Below, in pieces: positions 1-6,979 of a DNA stretch of 35,893 nt. The notes under the pieces were generated by a model. It saw nothing but the letters and a program-made list of their open reading frames with translations. It was not told the origin of the DNA and made no database searches. How positions within the stretch are numbered: position 1 is the first letter of the stretch; the number at the start of each line of letters is the position of its first letter. The position numbers were made by a program, and so were the translations under genes. Source of the stretch: a virus; IMG/VR virus record IMGVR_UViG_3300048919_000377, positions 1 through 35,893 of that record. One strand, written 5' to 3'.

Positions 1-1
1 C

Positions 2-166
2 ATGCTGCTGATCTCGGAATCGGGCGGCCTGGTCGGCAACTATGCCGGCGAAGCGCGCCAGATGGAACAAGGCGAAGTGCTGGCCGGCAACCCGAAGGCA
101 TTTGCCCAGATGGTCCGCCTGCTGTCCCCGTACTCGCTGGACAACGCCAAGCCCGCGACGATCTGA
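2..166 (+). CDS. suhB: Inositol monophosphatase family protein SuhB, C-terminal end (partial)
   Basis: Only the last 54 codons are present, open from the window edge. The peptide contains GGLVGNYAGE, then a GEVLAGNPK segment and a QMVRLLSPYS tail, which resembles the C-terminus of SuhB-type inositol-1-monophosphatases, Mg-dependent phosphatases that in proteobacteria also act in rRNA antitermination. The catalytic metal-binding motifs lie upstream, outside the window, so activity cannot be judged. A strong intrinsic terminator follows the stop, so this gene ends its own transcription unit and belongs to the host flank. The family call is by recognition of the C-terminal pattern. Confidence 0.75.
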   Translation: MLLISESGGLVGNYAGEARQMEQGEVLAGNPKAFAQMVRLLSPYSLDNAKPATI

Positions 167-187
167 GCGTTTTCGTTTGCGCGCAAG

Positions 188-220
188 ACGCCCGCCAACC
201 CGGCGGGCGTTTTTGTTTTT
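188..220 (+). terminator. Rho-independent terminator after suhB
   Basis: A 9-bp perfect stem (ACGCCCGCC / GGCGGGCGT) with a 5-base loop is followed directly by TTTTGTTTTT. It starts about 20 bases after the suhB stop and separates suhB from the next gene. Confidence 0.9.
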
Positions 221-325
221 GCGCCCAGCCTCCGACGGCAGGGCCACGATGATCCAGGTCAAGACCACCGCACCCGGGGTTACTCAAAATAGGTAATTCG
301 ATGCACCTTTTTGAGGAGGCCCCAT

Positions 326-541
326 ATGTTCCCCGAGTACCGCGACCAGATTTCCTTGCTGAAGACGCAGGACGCCCATTTCGCACGGCTGTTCAACCTG
401 CACAATCAGCTGGACCACGAGATCAGCAACATGGAAGCCGGCATCGTGCGCGGCACGCCGCTGGAGATCGAGCGCCTCAAGAAGGAAAAGCTCCAGCTCA
501 AGGACCAGCTCTACGCCATCCTGCGCAAGGCGCACGCCTGA
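326..541 (+). CDS. YdcH family protein (DUF465)
   Basis: A 71-aa, strongly helical and charged protein starting MFPEYRDQIS, with a central LHNQLDHEI segment and a C-terminal EIERLKKEKLQLKDQL helix. This is the usual layout and length of the small DUF465/YdcH family, whose biochemical role is not established. The ATG at 326 is chosen because a GAGGAGG ribosome binding site ends 6 bases upstream; the frame is open to a TTG at 311, but that codon precedes the ribosome binding site. The stop lies one base before the polyphosphate kinase start, so the two are probably co-transcribed. Confidence 0.85.
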   Translation: MFPEYRDQISLLKTQDAHFARLFNLHNQLDHEISNMEAGIVRGTPLEIERLKKEKLQLKDQLYAILRKAHA

Positions 542-542
542 C

Positions 543-1637
543 ATGGCAGGAACCGTCCACGACGACACCCTGCCCGGAGCAGTCCGCGCCACGGCACGCG
601 GCGACGTGCTGCCCACCAACACCGCCCGCTCGGCCGAACGCAATGAAGTGAACGATGCCGTCGACGCGGCCGTGCAGCTCGCGGCCAGCAGCCTGCAAGA
701 CATCATGTCCCGGCAGGACAACGACGGCGTGCTCGACGCCATCCGCACGCTGATGGATGGCCTGTCGCCGGACGAGGCCGGGCAGTTGCGCAGCCTGATC
801 CTCGAAGGCGACCCGGGCGCCTGGCAAGCCGGCAGGAAGCGGCACCCCGACGAAGAACTGTCGGCCGGCTGGCGCGAAGGCGCCTATCCGTACCAGAATC
901 TGATGTCGCGCCGCAATTACGAGAAGCAGAAGTACCGCCTGCAGGTGGAACTTCTGAAGCTGCAGGCCTGGGTGCGCGAGACGGGCCAGCGCGTGGTGAT
1001 CGTATTCGAAGGCCGCGACGCGGCCGGCAAGGGCGGCACCATCAAACGCTTCATGGAACACATGAATCCGCGTGGCGCGCGCGTGGTGGCGCTCGAGAAG
1101 CCCACCGAGTCTGAGCGCGGCCAGTGGTACTTCCAGCGCTACGTCCAGCACCTGCCCTCGGCCGGCGAAATCGTCCTGTTCGACCGCTCCTGGTACAACC
1201 GCGCCGGCGTCGAGCATGTGATGGGCTTCTGCACGCCGCAGCAGTACCAGGACTTCCTGCAGCAGGCACCCGAATTCGAGCGCCACCTGGTCCGCAGCGG
1301 CATCCACCTGTTCAAGTTCTGGTTCTCCGTCAGCCGGCAAGAGCAGCGGCGACGCTTCAAGGAGCGCGAAGTCCATCCGCTCAAGCAATGGAAGCTCAGT
1401 CCGGTCGACATCGCCTCGCTCGACAAGTGGGAAGCCTACACCCGCGCCAAGGAAGCGATGTTCGCCCACACGGACACGGCCGACGCACCGTGGACCGTGA
1501 TCCGTTCCGATTGCAAGAAGCGCGCGCGGCTGAACGCGTTGCGATTCATCCTGTCGCGCTTTCCCTATGCCAACCGCGACACCACCGCGATCGGACAGGC
1601 CGACCCGCTGATCGTCGGACGCGCGATCGCAAACTGA
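543..1637 (+). CDS. ppk2: Polyphosphate kinase 2 (PPK2 family)
   Basis: This 364-aa protein transfers phosphate between inorganic polyphosphate and nucleotides in the cytoplasm. A Walker A motif (FEGRDAAGKGGT, about residues 155-166), a Walker B-like FDRSWYNR (about 213-220) and a lid region with RRFKERE (about 270-276) are all present and in family order, together with the KxxGTIKRF segment after the P-loop. The first 100 or so residues form a variable N-terminal extension, common in long betaproteobacterial PPK2 proteins. Whether the preferred acceptor is ADP, GDP or NMP cannot be read from the motifs. It directly follows the DUF465 gene with a one-base gap. Confidence 0.92.
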   Translation: MAGTVHDDTLPGAVRATARGDVLPTNTARSAERNEVNDAVDAAVQLAASSLQDIMSRQDNDGVLDAIRTLMDGLSPDEAGQLRSLILEGDPGAWQAGRKRHPDEELSAGWREGAYPYQNLMSRRNYEKQKYRLQVELLKLQAWVRETGQRVVIVFEGRDAAGKGGTIKRFMEHMNPRGARVVALEKPTESERGQWYFQRYVQHLPSAGEIVLFDRSWYNRAGVEHVMGFCTPQQYQDFLQQAPEFERHLVRSGIHLFKFWFSVSRQEQRRRFKEREVHPLKQWKLSPVDIASLDKWEAYTRAKEAMFAHTDTADAPWTVIRSDCKKRARLNALRFILSRFPYANRDTTAIGQADPLIVGRAIAN

Positions 1638-1681
1638 CCTCCATCCCTCTCACTCTTCCGTCATAGAAAAAAAGGCAATCC

Positions 1682-2116
1682 ATGTTCAAGCACGTCCTGC
1701 TCCCGGTTGATGGCTCTGATCTTTCGCACAAGGCTGTTTCCGCCGCCATCGAATTCGCACGCGCGACCGGCGCCCGGCTGACGCCCTATATGTGCGTGGA
1801 AGAATATCCCTACGTCCTGTCGACCGATTCCAGCCACGAAAAGCGGGACGTATTCAAGCAACGCGTGGAAGCGGCTGCCAGGCAGGAACTGTCGCGCATC
1901 GAGGCCGCGGCAGCACTGGCCGGCGTGCCGTGCACCGGACACGTCTCCACGGCGGCCGCACCATTCCGCGGGATCATCAACAGTGCAGAGGATCTCGGCT
2001 GCGACGTCATCTTCATGGCCTCGCATGGCCGCAGCGGCATCGCCGGCCTGCTGCTCGGCAGCGAGACACAGAAGGTACTGACGCACAGTGCGGTCCCCGT
2101 GCTGGTGTTCCGCTGA
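1682..2116 (+). CDS. Universal stress protein (UspA family)
   Basis: A 144-aa single-domain Usp protein. It begins with the typical first strand and loop MFKHVLLPVDGSD and ends with the ATP-binding signature GRSGIAGLLLGSET followed by AVPVLVF, so it belongs to the nucleotide-binding Usp subgroup. A start-proximal AAAGGCAATCC lies before the ATG. It follows the polyphosphate kinase by 44 bases in the same direction, which fits a stress-linked unit. The substrate or partner is unknown, as for most Usp proteins. This is the last intact host gene on the left side of the element. Confidence 0.9.
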   Translation: MFKHVLLPVDGSDLSHKAVSAAIEFARATGARLTPYMCVEEYPYVLSTDSSHEKRDVFKQRVEAAARQELSRIEAAAALAGVPCTGHVSTAAAPFRGIINSAEDLGCDVIFMASHGRSGIAGLLLGSETQKVLTHSAVPVLVFR

Positions 2117-2158
2117 TACGGTCACTGCGCCCTTGACAGCACCGGCCTCTATGGCCGC

Positions 2159-2186
2159 GCCCGGCATATCGGTTGCCATGCCGGGC
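2159..2186 (+). terminator. Inverted repeat after the Usp gene, possible terminator
   Basis: A perfect 9-bp inverted repeat (GCCCGGCAT / ATGCCGGGC) with a 10-base loop lies 42 bases after the universal stress protein stop. There is no T-run after it, so intrinsic termination is doubtful. The rest of the 2117-2383 stretch holds no gene; it is the leader of the mutS fragment. Confidence 0.4.
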
Positions 2187-2383
2187 CTCACCACGATTTC
2201 CCGACCTCGCCCAATGCGGCCACAAGCCCGCCTGCGGTAAACTCCCTGCTTTGGCCGCCCGAACACAATTCGGGCCGCATCCGCACGCCGCGGAACCCCA
2301 TGCCGACGAAGAGACGGCAACGACCCGCAACGCCGTACGCCACGCGTTGCCCGCGTTGCCGCGCGGCCATGCCAGACAAGGGA

Positions 2384-2470
2384 ATGCAGGAGAAAATAGA
2401 ATTGAATCAGGAAGTTGCAAAACCCCTTGCGGAGAAGCACACCCCCATGATGCAGCAGCACATGTACTAA
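2384..2470 (+). pseudogene. mutS: MutS N-terminal fragment, truncated at the element junction
   Basis: A 28-codon frame contains AEKHTPMMQQ near its end. HTPMMQQ followed by YLR is the highly conserved entry into domain I of the mismatch-repair protein MutS (E. coli has AHTPMMQQYLRLK). Here the match stops after MMQQ: the next codons read HMY and then TAA. The start is uncertain: ATG at 2384 or 2369, or TTG at 2402, which has the best-spaced AGGAG. The whole ATPase and mismatch-binding body is missing from the window. The simplest reading is that the element integrated in the 5' end of mutS. Alternatively it is a short attachment-site duplication with an intact mutS restored at the other end. 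Confidence 0.75.
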
Positions 2471-2475
2471 GCGCT
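2438..2475. other. Proposed left attachment junction (attL) in mutS
   Basis: Host-like mutS sequence encoding HTPMMQQ changes to unrelated sequence within a few bases of 2458. The crossover core should lie in or just before the ATGATGCAGCAG segment (2447-2458). No second copy of this 12-mer was noticed near the right end of the window, so the partner site must be outside. No integrase is visible from which to infer the recombinase type. Confidence 0.5.
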
Positions 2476-2555
2476 ACGAGGCCCTGGTAGCCAACCTACG
2501 CCAAAACCCACGCACTAGCATTGCTTGCAGCGCGACCCAAAAAGAGAAGAATCAA

Positions 2556-3737
2556 ATGAGCGAAAATACGACGCAAGATCGTTTCCGGTCAAAGGTCATG
2601 TTCGGTGGAGTGGAACAGTCCTTCCCTGACATCCAAGCCTTCTCGGACTGGACAGCTGGCTTAGTCAGCGAATGGCAATGGACAGGATCAGACGCCACTG
2701 GCTCGCCCTTTTGGCAACGCCTAGGGCCGCCGCTGCAAAGTGCGCAGTCGCTTCTAAGTCAGGCATTGCAAAACGTGCACGGAAACGCCGACCATACCGC
2801 CAACCTCATGCAGCAGGCGCGCATGCAAATTGAGAACACTTTTAGCGGGACTACGGTGCTCTCGGATCGGTCGGCGCATTCATTTGTTCAAGACATACGC
2901 GACCGCGTCCCTGAGTTGGCCGGCAGCATAGTTTGCTTGCTCGCCGGGGTCGAGCCAAACATTCACTCACACACAACGCTTGCGCGAGCTGTATTTGAAG
3001 TCGAGCTATACCGCAGGGGCTTCAATGCGCTGGATCCAGCGACTGATGCATTAAAGGCGCTCGAGACTGAACATAGAACGGCCATTTCGAACCTCGATGA
3101 GGCGCGCCAAAATGCATTAATTAGTCACCGTCTCTTCATGGAGTCGATGACTAACAACGATGCGGAAAATCAACGGGCTATTTCTGAGACGAATCACCAG
3201 CGCGCGGAGGCCTGGAGCAAGCTTCTGAGCAATGGTGAAGACCGTCTAAGTCGCCTTGAGACGACTTACGATGCGCACATGGCCCTTAGCAAGCCAGCTG
3301 CCTACTGGACCCGGAAGAGAATGCAACATCGAATTGCCTCCGGGGTGCTTGGGGTTTTGCTCGTGGCTGCGATGACCGGCCTCAGCACTTTGCTCTACTC
3401 GGAACTCAATCAGCTGGCCCCGGTCCTCCAAGCACAACTGGCCGGACAGAAAACGGCCACACCGCTGCAACTGGGCACGCTTGTCGCATTCTCGACCGTT
3501 GGCTTTTGGTTCGTTCGGATATTGGTGAAGCTATTTCTCAGCCAAATTCATCTTGAGAATGACGCTTCCGAGCGAATTACTATGATCCGAACCTACTTAG
3601 CCTTGGCCCGCGGAGGAAAACTCAAAGATGACGACTTGAAGGCTATTGTGACCGCGGTGTTCCGTCCCACTGGAGATGGCATCGTTAAGGATGAAGGACT
3701 TTCCTTACCCCTGACCGAGCTCTTGTTGAAGAAGTAG
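2556..3737 (+). CDS. DUF6161-like membrane protein
   Basis: A 393-aa protein with a long soluble, partly coiled N-terminal part (about residues 165-245 rich in Glu, Gln and Ala), two hydrophobic segments (about 260-281 and 305-328), and a conserved-looking C-terminal tail with IRTYLALARGGKLKDDD and FRPTGDGIVKDEG. That tail is what I associate with the DUF6161 family, of unknown function; the assignment is from memory. Start: ATG at 2556 after AGAGAAG. It is the first gene inside the element and stands alone, with a lower GC content than the host genes. A surface-exclusion or defence role is possible but unsupported. Confidence 0.7.
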   Translation: MSENTTQDRFRSKVMFGGVEQSFPDIQAFSDWTAGLVSEWQWTGSDATGSPFWQRLGPPLQSAQSLLSQALQNVHGNADHTANLMQQARMQIENTFSGTTVLSDRSAHSFVQDIRDRVPELAGSIVCLLAGVEPNIHSHTTLARAVFEVELYRRGFNALDPATDALKALETEHRTAISNLDEARQNALISHRLFMESMTNNDAENQRAISETNHQRAEAWSKLLSNGEDRLSRLETTYDAHMALSKPAAYWTRKRMQHRIASGVLGVLLVAAMTGLSTLLYSELNQLAPVLQAQLAGQKTATPLQLGTLVAFSTVGFWFVRILVKLFLSQIHLENDASERITMIRTYLALARGGKLKDDDLKAIVTAVFRPTGDGIVKDEGLSLPLTELLLKK

Positions 3738-3747
3738 CGTCCGACGG

Positions 3748-3770
3748 GCCACGTAGCCAGACGACGTGGC
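3748..3770 (+). terminator. Hairpin after the DUF6161-like gene
   Basis: GCCACGT and ACGTGGC form a 7-bp stem with a 9-base loop 11 bases after the stop. No T-run follows, so it is only a weak terminator candidate. From here to 3911 no gene is supported. Confidence 0.3.
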
Positions 3771-3911
3771 TGCAACGTAGGCCAGACCCGCACTATCCGG
3801 GGCAGGCTCACGGACTTCTATGGCGCGGCGCACAAGGCCCAGCGCCAAGCCACCTCTGCCGCAACGTTGGGCACTCTTGTCACGGCCACTCCTTCTTTGC
3901 TGGCCAACCAC

Positions 3912-3941
3912 GAGCGCACTGTATATCCATACAGTGCGCTC
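3912..3941. promoter_or_regulatory. LexA-type SOS box 1
   Basis: The core CTGTATATCCATACAG (3919-3934) fits the CTG-N10-CAG consensus with an AT-rich centre. It lies in a longer palindrome with 13-bp perfect arms (GAGCGCACTGTAT / ATACAGTGCGCTC) around a 4-base centre. A TTGCTG at 3897-3902 could serve as a -35 element, with TATATC inside the box as -10, so LexA binding would occlude the promoter. This is inference from sequence only. Confidence 0.8.
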
Positions 3942-3970
3942 AAGCATTCCCCGGATGCCCCGGCGAACGG

Positions 3971-3994
3971 TGTACTGTGTTTACATACAGTACA
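3971..3994. promoter_or_regulatory. LexA-type SOS box 2
   Basis: The core CTGTGTTTACATACAG (3975-3990) again fits CTGT-N8-ACAG, with 8-bp perfect arms TGTACTGT / ACAGTACA. Its centre is 56 bases from the first box, and it ends 13 bases before the start codon of the next gene. Two boxes in tandem suggest tight SOS control. Confidence 0.8.
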
Positions 3995-4007
3995 TCAGGA
4001 CAACGCC

Positions 4008-4253
4008 ATGCTTCCCGAACCGGCCAACTGCCCCCTTTGCTCGGCTGCCGCTGAGCGCACACGAGCCGCCACGCGCGGCTTCCGCTACACCTGCCCAGCT
4101 TGCGGCACCTTCCATATCAGCCGTGTAGCGCTGGGCTGTCGCCACGACATCCCAGCATCGGCCCGTGAGGACATTCGACGGCTGCGTGCCTTTGGCTATA
4201 CGGCCAGAATTGACATCGACCGACAGCGCTCGGTGCGGGTAACCCCAGGTTGA
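4008..4253 (+). CDS. Small zinc-ribbon protein, first gene of an SOS cassette
   Basis: An 81-aa protein with CPLC (Cys8, Cys11) and CPAC (Cys29, Cys32), a four-cysteine zinc ribbon of the rubredoxin-knuckle type, followed by a basic helix-rich tail. The ATG at 4008 is preceded by AGGA at 7 bases. Longer in-frame starts exist but would run through the LexA box, so they are rejected. It lies directly behind two LexA-type boxes and overlaps the next gene by 4 bases, so it should be the first SOS-induced product of a three-gene unit ending in an SRAP protein. Nucleic-acid binding is plausible for such a ribbon but is not shown. Confidence 0.7.
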   Translation: MLPEPANCPLCSAAAERTRAATRGFRYTCPACGTFHISRVALGCRHDIPASAREDIRRLRAFGYTARIDIDRQRSVRVTPG

Positions 4254-4648
4254 GCCGTACCGTGCTGGGAGATTTCATAAGCCAAAGCCACCCCGCGCTG
4301 GCTCGAGACGAATTCCGGGATATCTGGACGCGGAACAGGTCGCCAGACGTACACGACTTGCTGTGGGAGATTGCCCGGCTACGCAATGTCGTGCTTCACT
4401 GCCACCACCATGCGGAACGATTTCACGACAAGCTCGCCGGAAACATTGAGTACGATTCCTGGCTCCGCGCTCTGCTGGACGAGCCATGCGTCGTCGAGGC
4501 ATTAGAACAGGACTACGGCAGCTTGATACCAGGAAGTCGTGGCCAGCGAGGTGAAGTGCGGCCGCCGGAACATGAGGAAAGGCTGGCGGAAATGAGACGC
4601 GCCAGCAACGCGAGAATCGCCGAGCGCCAAGCTCGAGCAAGGAGATAG
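4250..4648 (+). CDS. Hypothetical protein, second gene of the SOS cassette
   Basis: A 132-aa protein that I do not recognise. It looks mostly helical, with a Trp/Arg/His-rich middle (LLWEIARLRNVVLHCHHH) and a strongly charged C-terminus full of Arg, Glu and Ala. The frame opens with TTG at 4250, overlapping the previous stop as TTGA, with CCAGG just upstream; this arrangement suggests translational coupling. A GTG at 4262 is an alternative start. No signal peptide or membrane segment is seen. Its position between a zinc ribbon and an SRAP gene under LexA boxes suggests a DNA-damage role, by context only. Confidence 0.6.
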   Translation: MSRTVLGDFISQSHPALARDEFRDIWTRNRSPDVHDLLWEIARLRNVVLHCHHHAERFHDKLAGNIEYDSWLRALLDEPCVVEALEQDYGSLIPGSRGQRGEVRPPEHEERLAEMRRASNARIAERQARARR

Positions 4649-4651
4649 GCC

Positions 4652-5320
4652 ATGTGCGTCAACTACGCCCCCATCCAGCAGAAGATCCTCCGCGACATAT
4701 TCCTCGTCGAACCGCCTCAGGATCTCTGGAAACCTGAGACATGGCCGGACTACCCTGCTCCAATCGTGCGCGCACCGGACGGCGCTAGGGAGTGCGTTAC
4801 GGGATCGTTCAGCATGGTGCCGAAGAACCGGATTCCGCCACACGTGAAGAAGTACGACACGGCCAATGCCAAAGCCGAGACGATCGGATCACTGCGGTCC
4901 TACGCGTCCCACTGGAAGGCTGGTCAGCTCTGCCTTATCCCGGCTAACGGCTTCTACGAGCCGAACTATGAATCCGGTACGCCCGTGCGCTGGCGCATCG
5001 GCATGGCCGACGGCGAGCCTTTCGCCATTGCCGGCCTGTGGCGGGCGTGGCCGGACGGCGCCGTCTCGTTCACCATGCCGACCGTCAATGCCGACAGCCA
5101 CCCGCTGCTGAAGCGCTTCCACGCTCCCAACAAGGAAAAACGCGGCATCGTCATCCTGCCGCGAGAGGACTGGGATGAGTGGCTGGCCTGCCGGGATCCC
5201 GAGCGTGCCCGAACGTTTCTGCGCCTCCTGCCGGCCGATCAAATGACGGCCGAGCCGGCACCGGTCGAACGCCGCGCGAAGGCCGAGCCGGCTGCCGAGG
5301 GCGCCCAACTCCTCCTCTGA
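4652..5320 (+). CDS. yedK: SOS response-associated peptidase (SRAP, YedK/HMCES family)
   Basis: A 222-aa SRAP-domain protein. The family forms a covalent thiazolidine link through Cys2 to abasic sites in single-stranded DNA and so shields them. Visible: Met1-Cys2 for Cys exposure, an ANAKAET segment (Asn72; family ANARxET), IPANGFYEP (Glu103) and a His near residue 157 in RFHAP, which replaces the usual HxRMP wording, so the His assignment is less certain. AAGGAG lies 7 bases before the ATG. It ends the SOS cassette and is convergent with the response regulator, with 15 bases between the stops. Confidence 0.88.
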   Translation: MCVNYAPIQQKILRDIFLVEPPQDLWKPETWPDYPAPIVRAPDGARECVTGSFSMVPKNRIPPHVKKYDTANAKAETIGSLRSYASHWKAGQLCLIPANGFYEPNYESGTPVRWRIGMADGEPFAIAGLWRAWPDGAVSFTMPTVNADSHPLLKRFHAPNKEKRGIVILPREDWDEWLACRDPERARTFLRLLPADQMTAEPAPVERRAKAEPAAEGAQLLL

Positions 5321-5335
5321 CATGGTAGCTTCGCG

Positions 5336-5944
5336 TCACTCGATTCCATGCGCGCGTGCCAGATCGACAAGTTCAACGAGCGAGCTGGCGCCAAGCTTGC
5401 GCATGATGCGGATCTTGTTGCCGCTGACGGTTTTTGCAGATATCGACAGCTTTTTTCCGATGATGCTAGGTGGCGTACATTCGACCAGCAGCCTGAGCAA
5501 CGCCATCTCCCGATCGCTCAAGCGATCGAACCATTGAGGGTCCCGACCTTGCCTCGCAATCGGTGATTCGTCCGGGGGAAACAACTGATAGCCTGCCAAC
5601 ACCATTCCAGCGCTGCGTGCAATGTCCGGCAGCTGTTCCGTCTTGCTGAGGCATCCCCATGCACCAGCGCGGCGAGCCCGCCAGCTGTAGATGCTAGTCC
5701 GCGAGTCAGACATCACGACAACCCGAGCTGGGACCGGCTCGCGCAAGAGCCTGCGCGTCAACTCGATGCCATCGGCGCCGCCCAGGTTCACGTCTACGAA
5801 CGCCAAATCCATCGCGATGGCACGGGCTAGCCGCATGGCATCTACAGCGGTTGTTGTGCCATGCACCCTCCCCAGACAGCTCAGTGAGCCCGACAGGGCC
5901 GCAATTACCAGGGGATGGTCATCGACGATCAGGATGTTTTTCAT
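5336..5944 (-). CDS. Orphan response regulator, REC plus LuxR-type HTH
   Basis: A 202-aa DNA-binding response regulator. The receiver domain has MKNILIVDDHP (Asp8, Asp9), the phospho-acceptor Asp51 in FVDVNL, Ser79 in VVMSDS and Lys101 in LSK. The C-terminal LuxR/FixJ HTH begins LSDREMALLRLL and ends KTVSGNKIRIMRKLG. The ATG at 5944 has AAGGAAGAG just upstream; longer frames to 6016 lack this. No sensor kinase is nearby, so it may answer to a host kinase or act unphosphorylated. It faces the SOS cassette. Layout resembles BvgA/EvgA-type regulators; target genes are unknown. Confidence 0.88.
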   Translation of the reverse strand: MKNILIVDDHPLVIAALSGSLSCLGRVHGTTTAVDAMRLARAIAMDLAFVDVNLGGADGIELTRRLLREPVPARVVVMSDSRTSIYSWRARRAGAWGCLSKTEQLPDIARSAGMVLAGYQLFPPDESPIARQGRDPQWFDRLSDREMALLRLLVECTPPSIIGKKLSISAKTVSGNKIRIMRKLGASSLVELVDLARAHGIE

Positions 5945-6141
5945 TGCTCTTCCTTCATTGAACTGAGATCCAATTCTGGGAAAGCTTGAGTGCGGTCGGA
6001 ATGCGACAACTCTCAATACGGCGCGCCAGGGCCGCGCCTACTACGGATGCGTCCTAGTTTCTCCCTTGAAGCACCCCAAAAGGGGGGGAAATTGCCTGCA
6101 CCTTGGCTGGAAAATTCCGATGTCGTGCCTGGATTCTTCCC

Positions 6142-6252
6142 GGCAAGCCGCGCCGCTCGCCTGGATCGATATACCGCTCCGGTGAACGGTCCCGCGACTG
6201 GTTGAAGATCAAGCGGCCGGGGGCGGTGCCGCCGGAGAGGTTCAAACGGTAA
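6142..6252 (+). pseudogene. Remnant of an ATP-dependent DNA ligase (C-terminal piece)
   Basis: Thirty-six codons read GKPRRSPGSIYRSGERSRDW and continue LKIKRPGAVPPERFKR before TAA. YRSG followed by SxDWLKIK is the motif V region at the end of the adenylation domain of ATP-dependent DNA ligases, including LigD-type enzymes. The glutamate-led strand that should precede it is absent, and the upstream frame has no ligase similarity that I can see, so only a scrap of the gene is left. Its nearness to an SRAP gene fits debris of a repair cluster. The rest of 5945-6376 shows no other supported gene. Confidence 0.55.
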
Positions 6253-6376
6253 GACGTGGAGGGAAGATCGTCGCTTGTCGACCCACTGCGTTCACTGGAC
6301 CATGCGTCTCGGGGGAGCGTTTTTCAATGATCTGTCCTATGGTAAGCACACCGGGGAAACGGCATGGAGGGCAAGA

Positions 6377-6567
6377 ATGGCTAGTACTGAACATAACCAA
6401 GGCCCGAGCGACGGCGGTGGCAAGACGGGCGGAGTTGACTCCCCTGATGGCGGAAAGCCGCCTAAGTCGGACGAAGAAAGTGGTCCGAAGGCGGTGAGGA
6501 CAACGGCGGTTCAGTGCCTGGCGGGGGTAAGGTGAATGAGGCGCCTACGAAGGCCGGGGCGCCATAG
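6377..6567 (+). pseudogene. Gly/Pro/Lys-rich small ORF with a probable frameshift
   Basis: From ATG 6377 the frame encodes a hydrophilic, Gly-rich peptide (GPSDGGGKTGG, SPDGGKPPKSDEESGPK). At about 6490 the same composition continues in the -1 frame (GGEDNGGSVPGGGK, then TAG at 6567), while the original frame turns into a different composition and stops at 6535. One lost G in the run at 6490-6491 would explain this. GAGG lies 7 bases before the ATG. No homology is recognised; it may be a decayed low-complexity protein or a chance ORF. Confidence 0.35.
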
Positions 6568-6979
6568 AGGGCAAAGCTGGCAGCTGATATCGCTTTGCGG
6601 ATAGCCATGGCGGACCGGCTGCCGTTCCGGATGAGTTCCATATTTTTACCTCCGCCTAGCAGCTAACGCGCTGAGGCACGGCCCAAGCGTTCATTGCCTT
6701 CGCGGCCAACTCCCTCCAATGGCGCTCGCCATATTCACCGCCGCCGTTATCTGAGGTGGCAAAAAGCCCCCCCTCGTTTCAAATCTGAAACAGATTTAAC
6801 GCGAACGCTTAAATTTGTATTTTCATAAAATTCTTGTTTTTCCGTAATTTTTTGAACTAAAGTTCTATGAGTCTTGCACTGCCTGACCTGTGAAAGGATT
6901 ACTCGCGCACGTCTCGAGTTTTTCGCTAATGATATTTAAACATGATTTGATGGTGAAATAATAAGGAGGGAAGATAAAA
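6568..6979. promoter_or_regulatory. AT-rich leader with overlapping inverted repeats
   Basis: No gene is supported here. Base composition drops sharply from about 6770. Two overlapping inverted repeats occur: GTTTCA-AATC-TGAAAC (6776-6791) and AAATCTG-AAA-CAGATTT (6781-6797, 7-bp arms). They could be an operator for the downstream peptidase cassette. Several AT-rich hexamers could be promoter elements, but none stands out. Confidence 0.35.

Noticed and set aside
498-1469. Long minus-strand frame of 323 codons across the polyphosphate kinase
   Set aside because: A GC-rich shadow of the kinase gene, which has clear motifs on the plus strand.
3867-4007. Longer start for the zinc-ribbon gene
   Set aside because: It would translate through both LexA boxes, and the ATG at 4008 has a well-placed AGGA.
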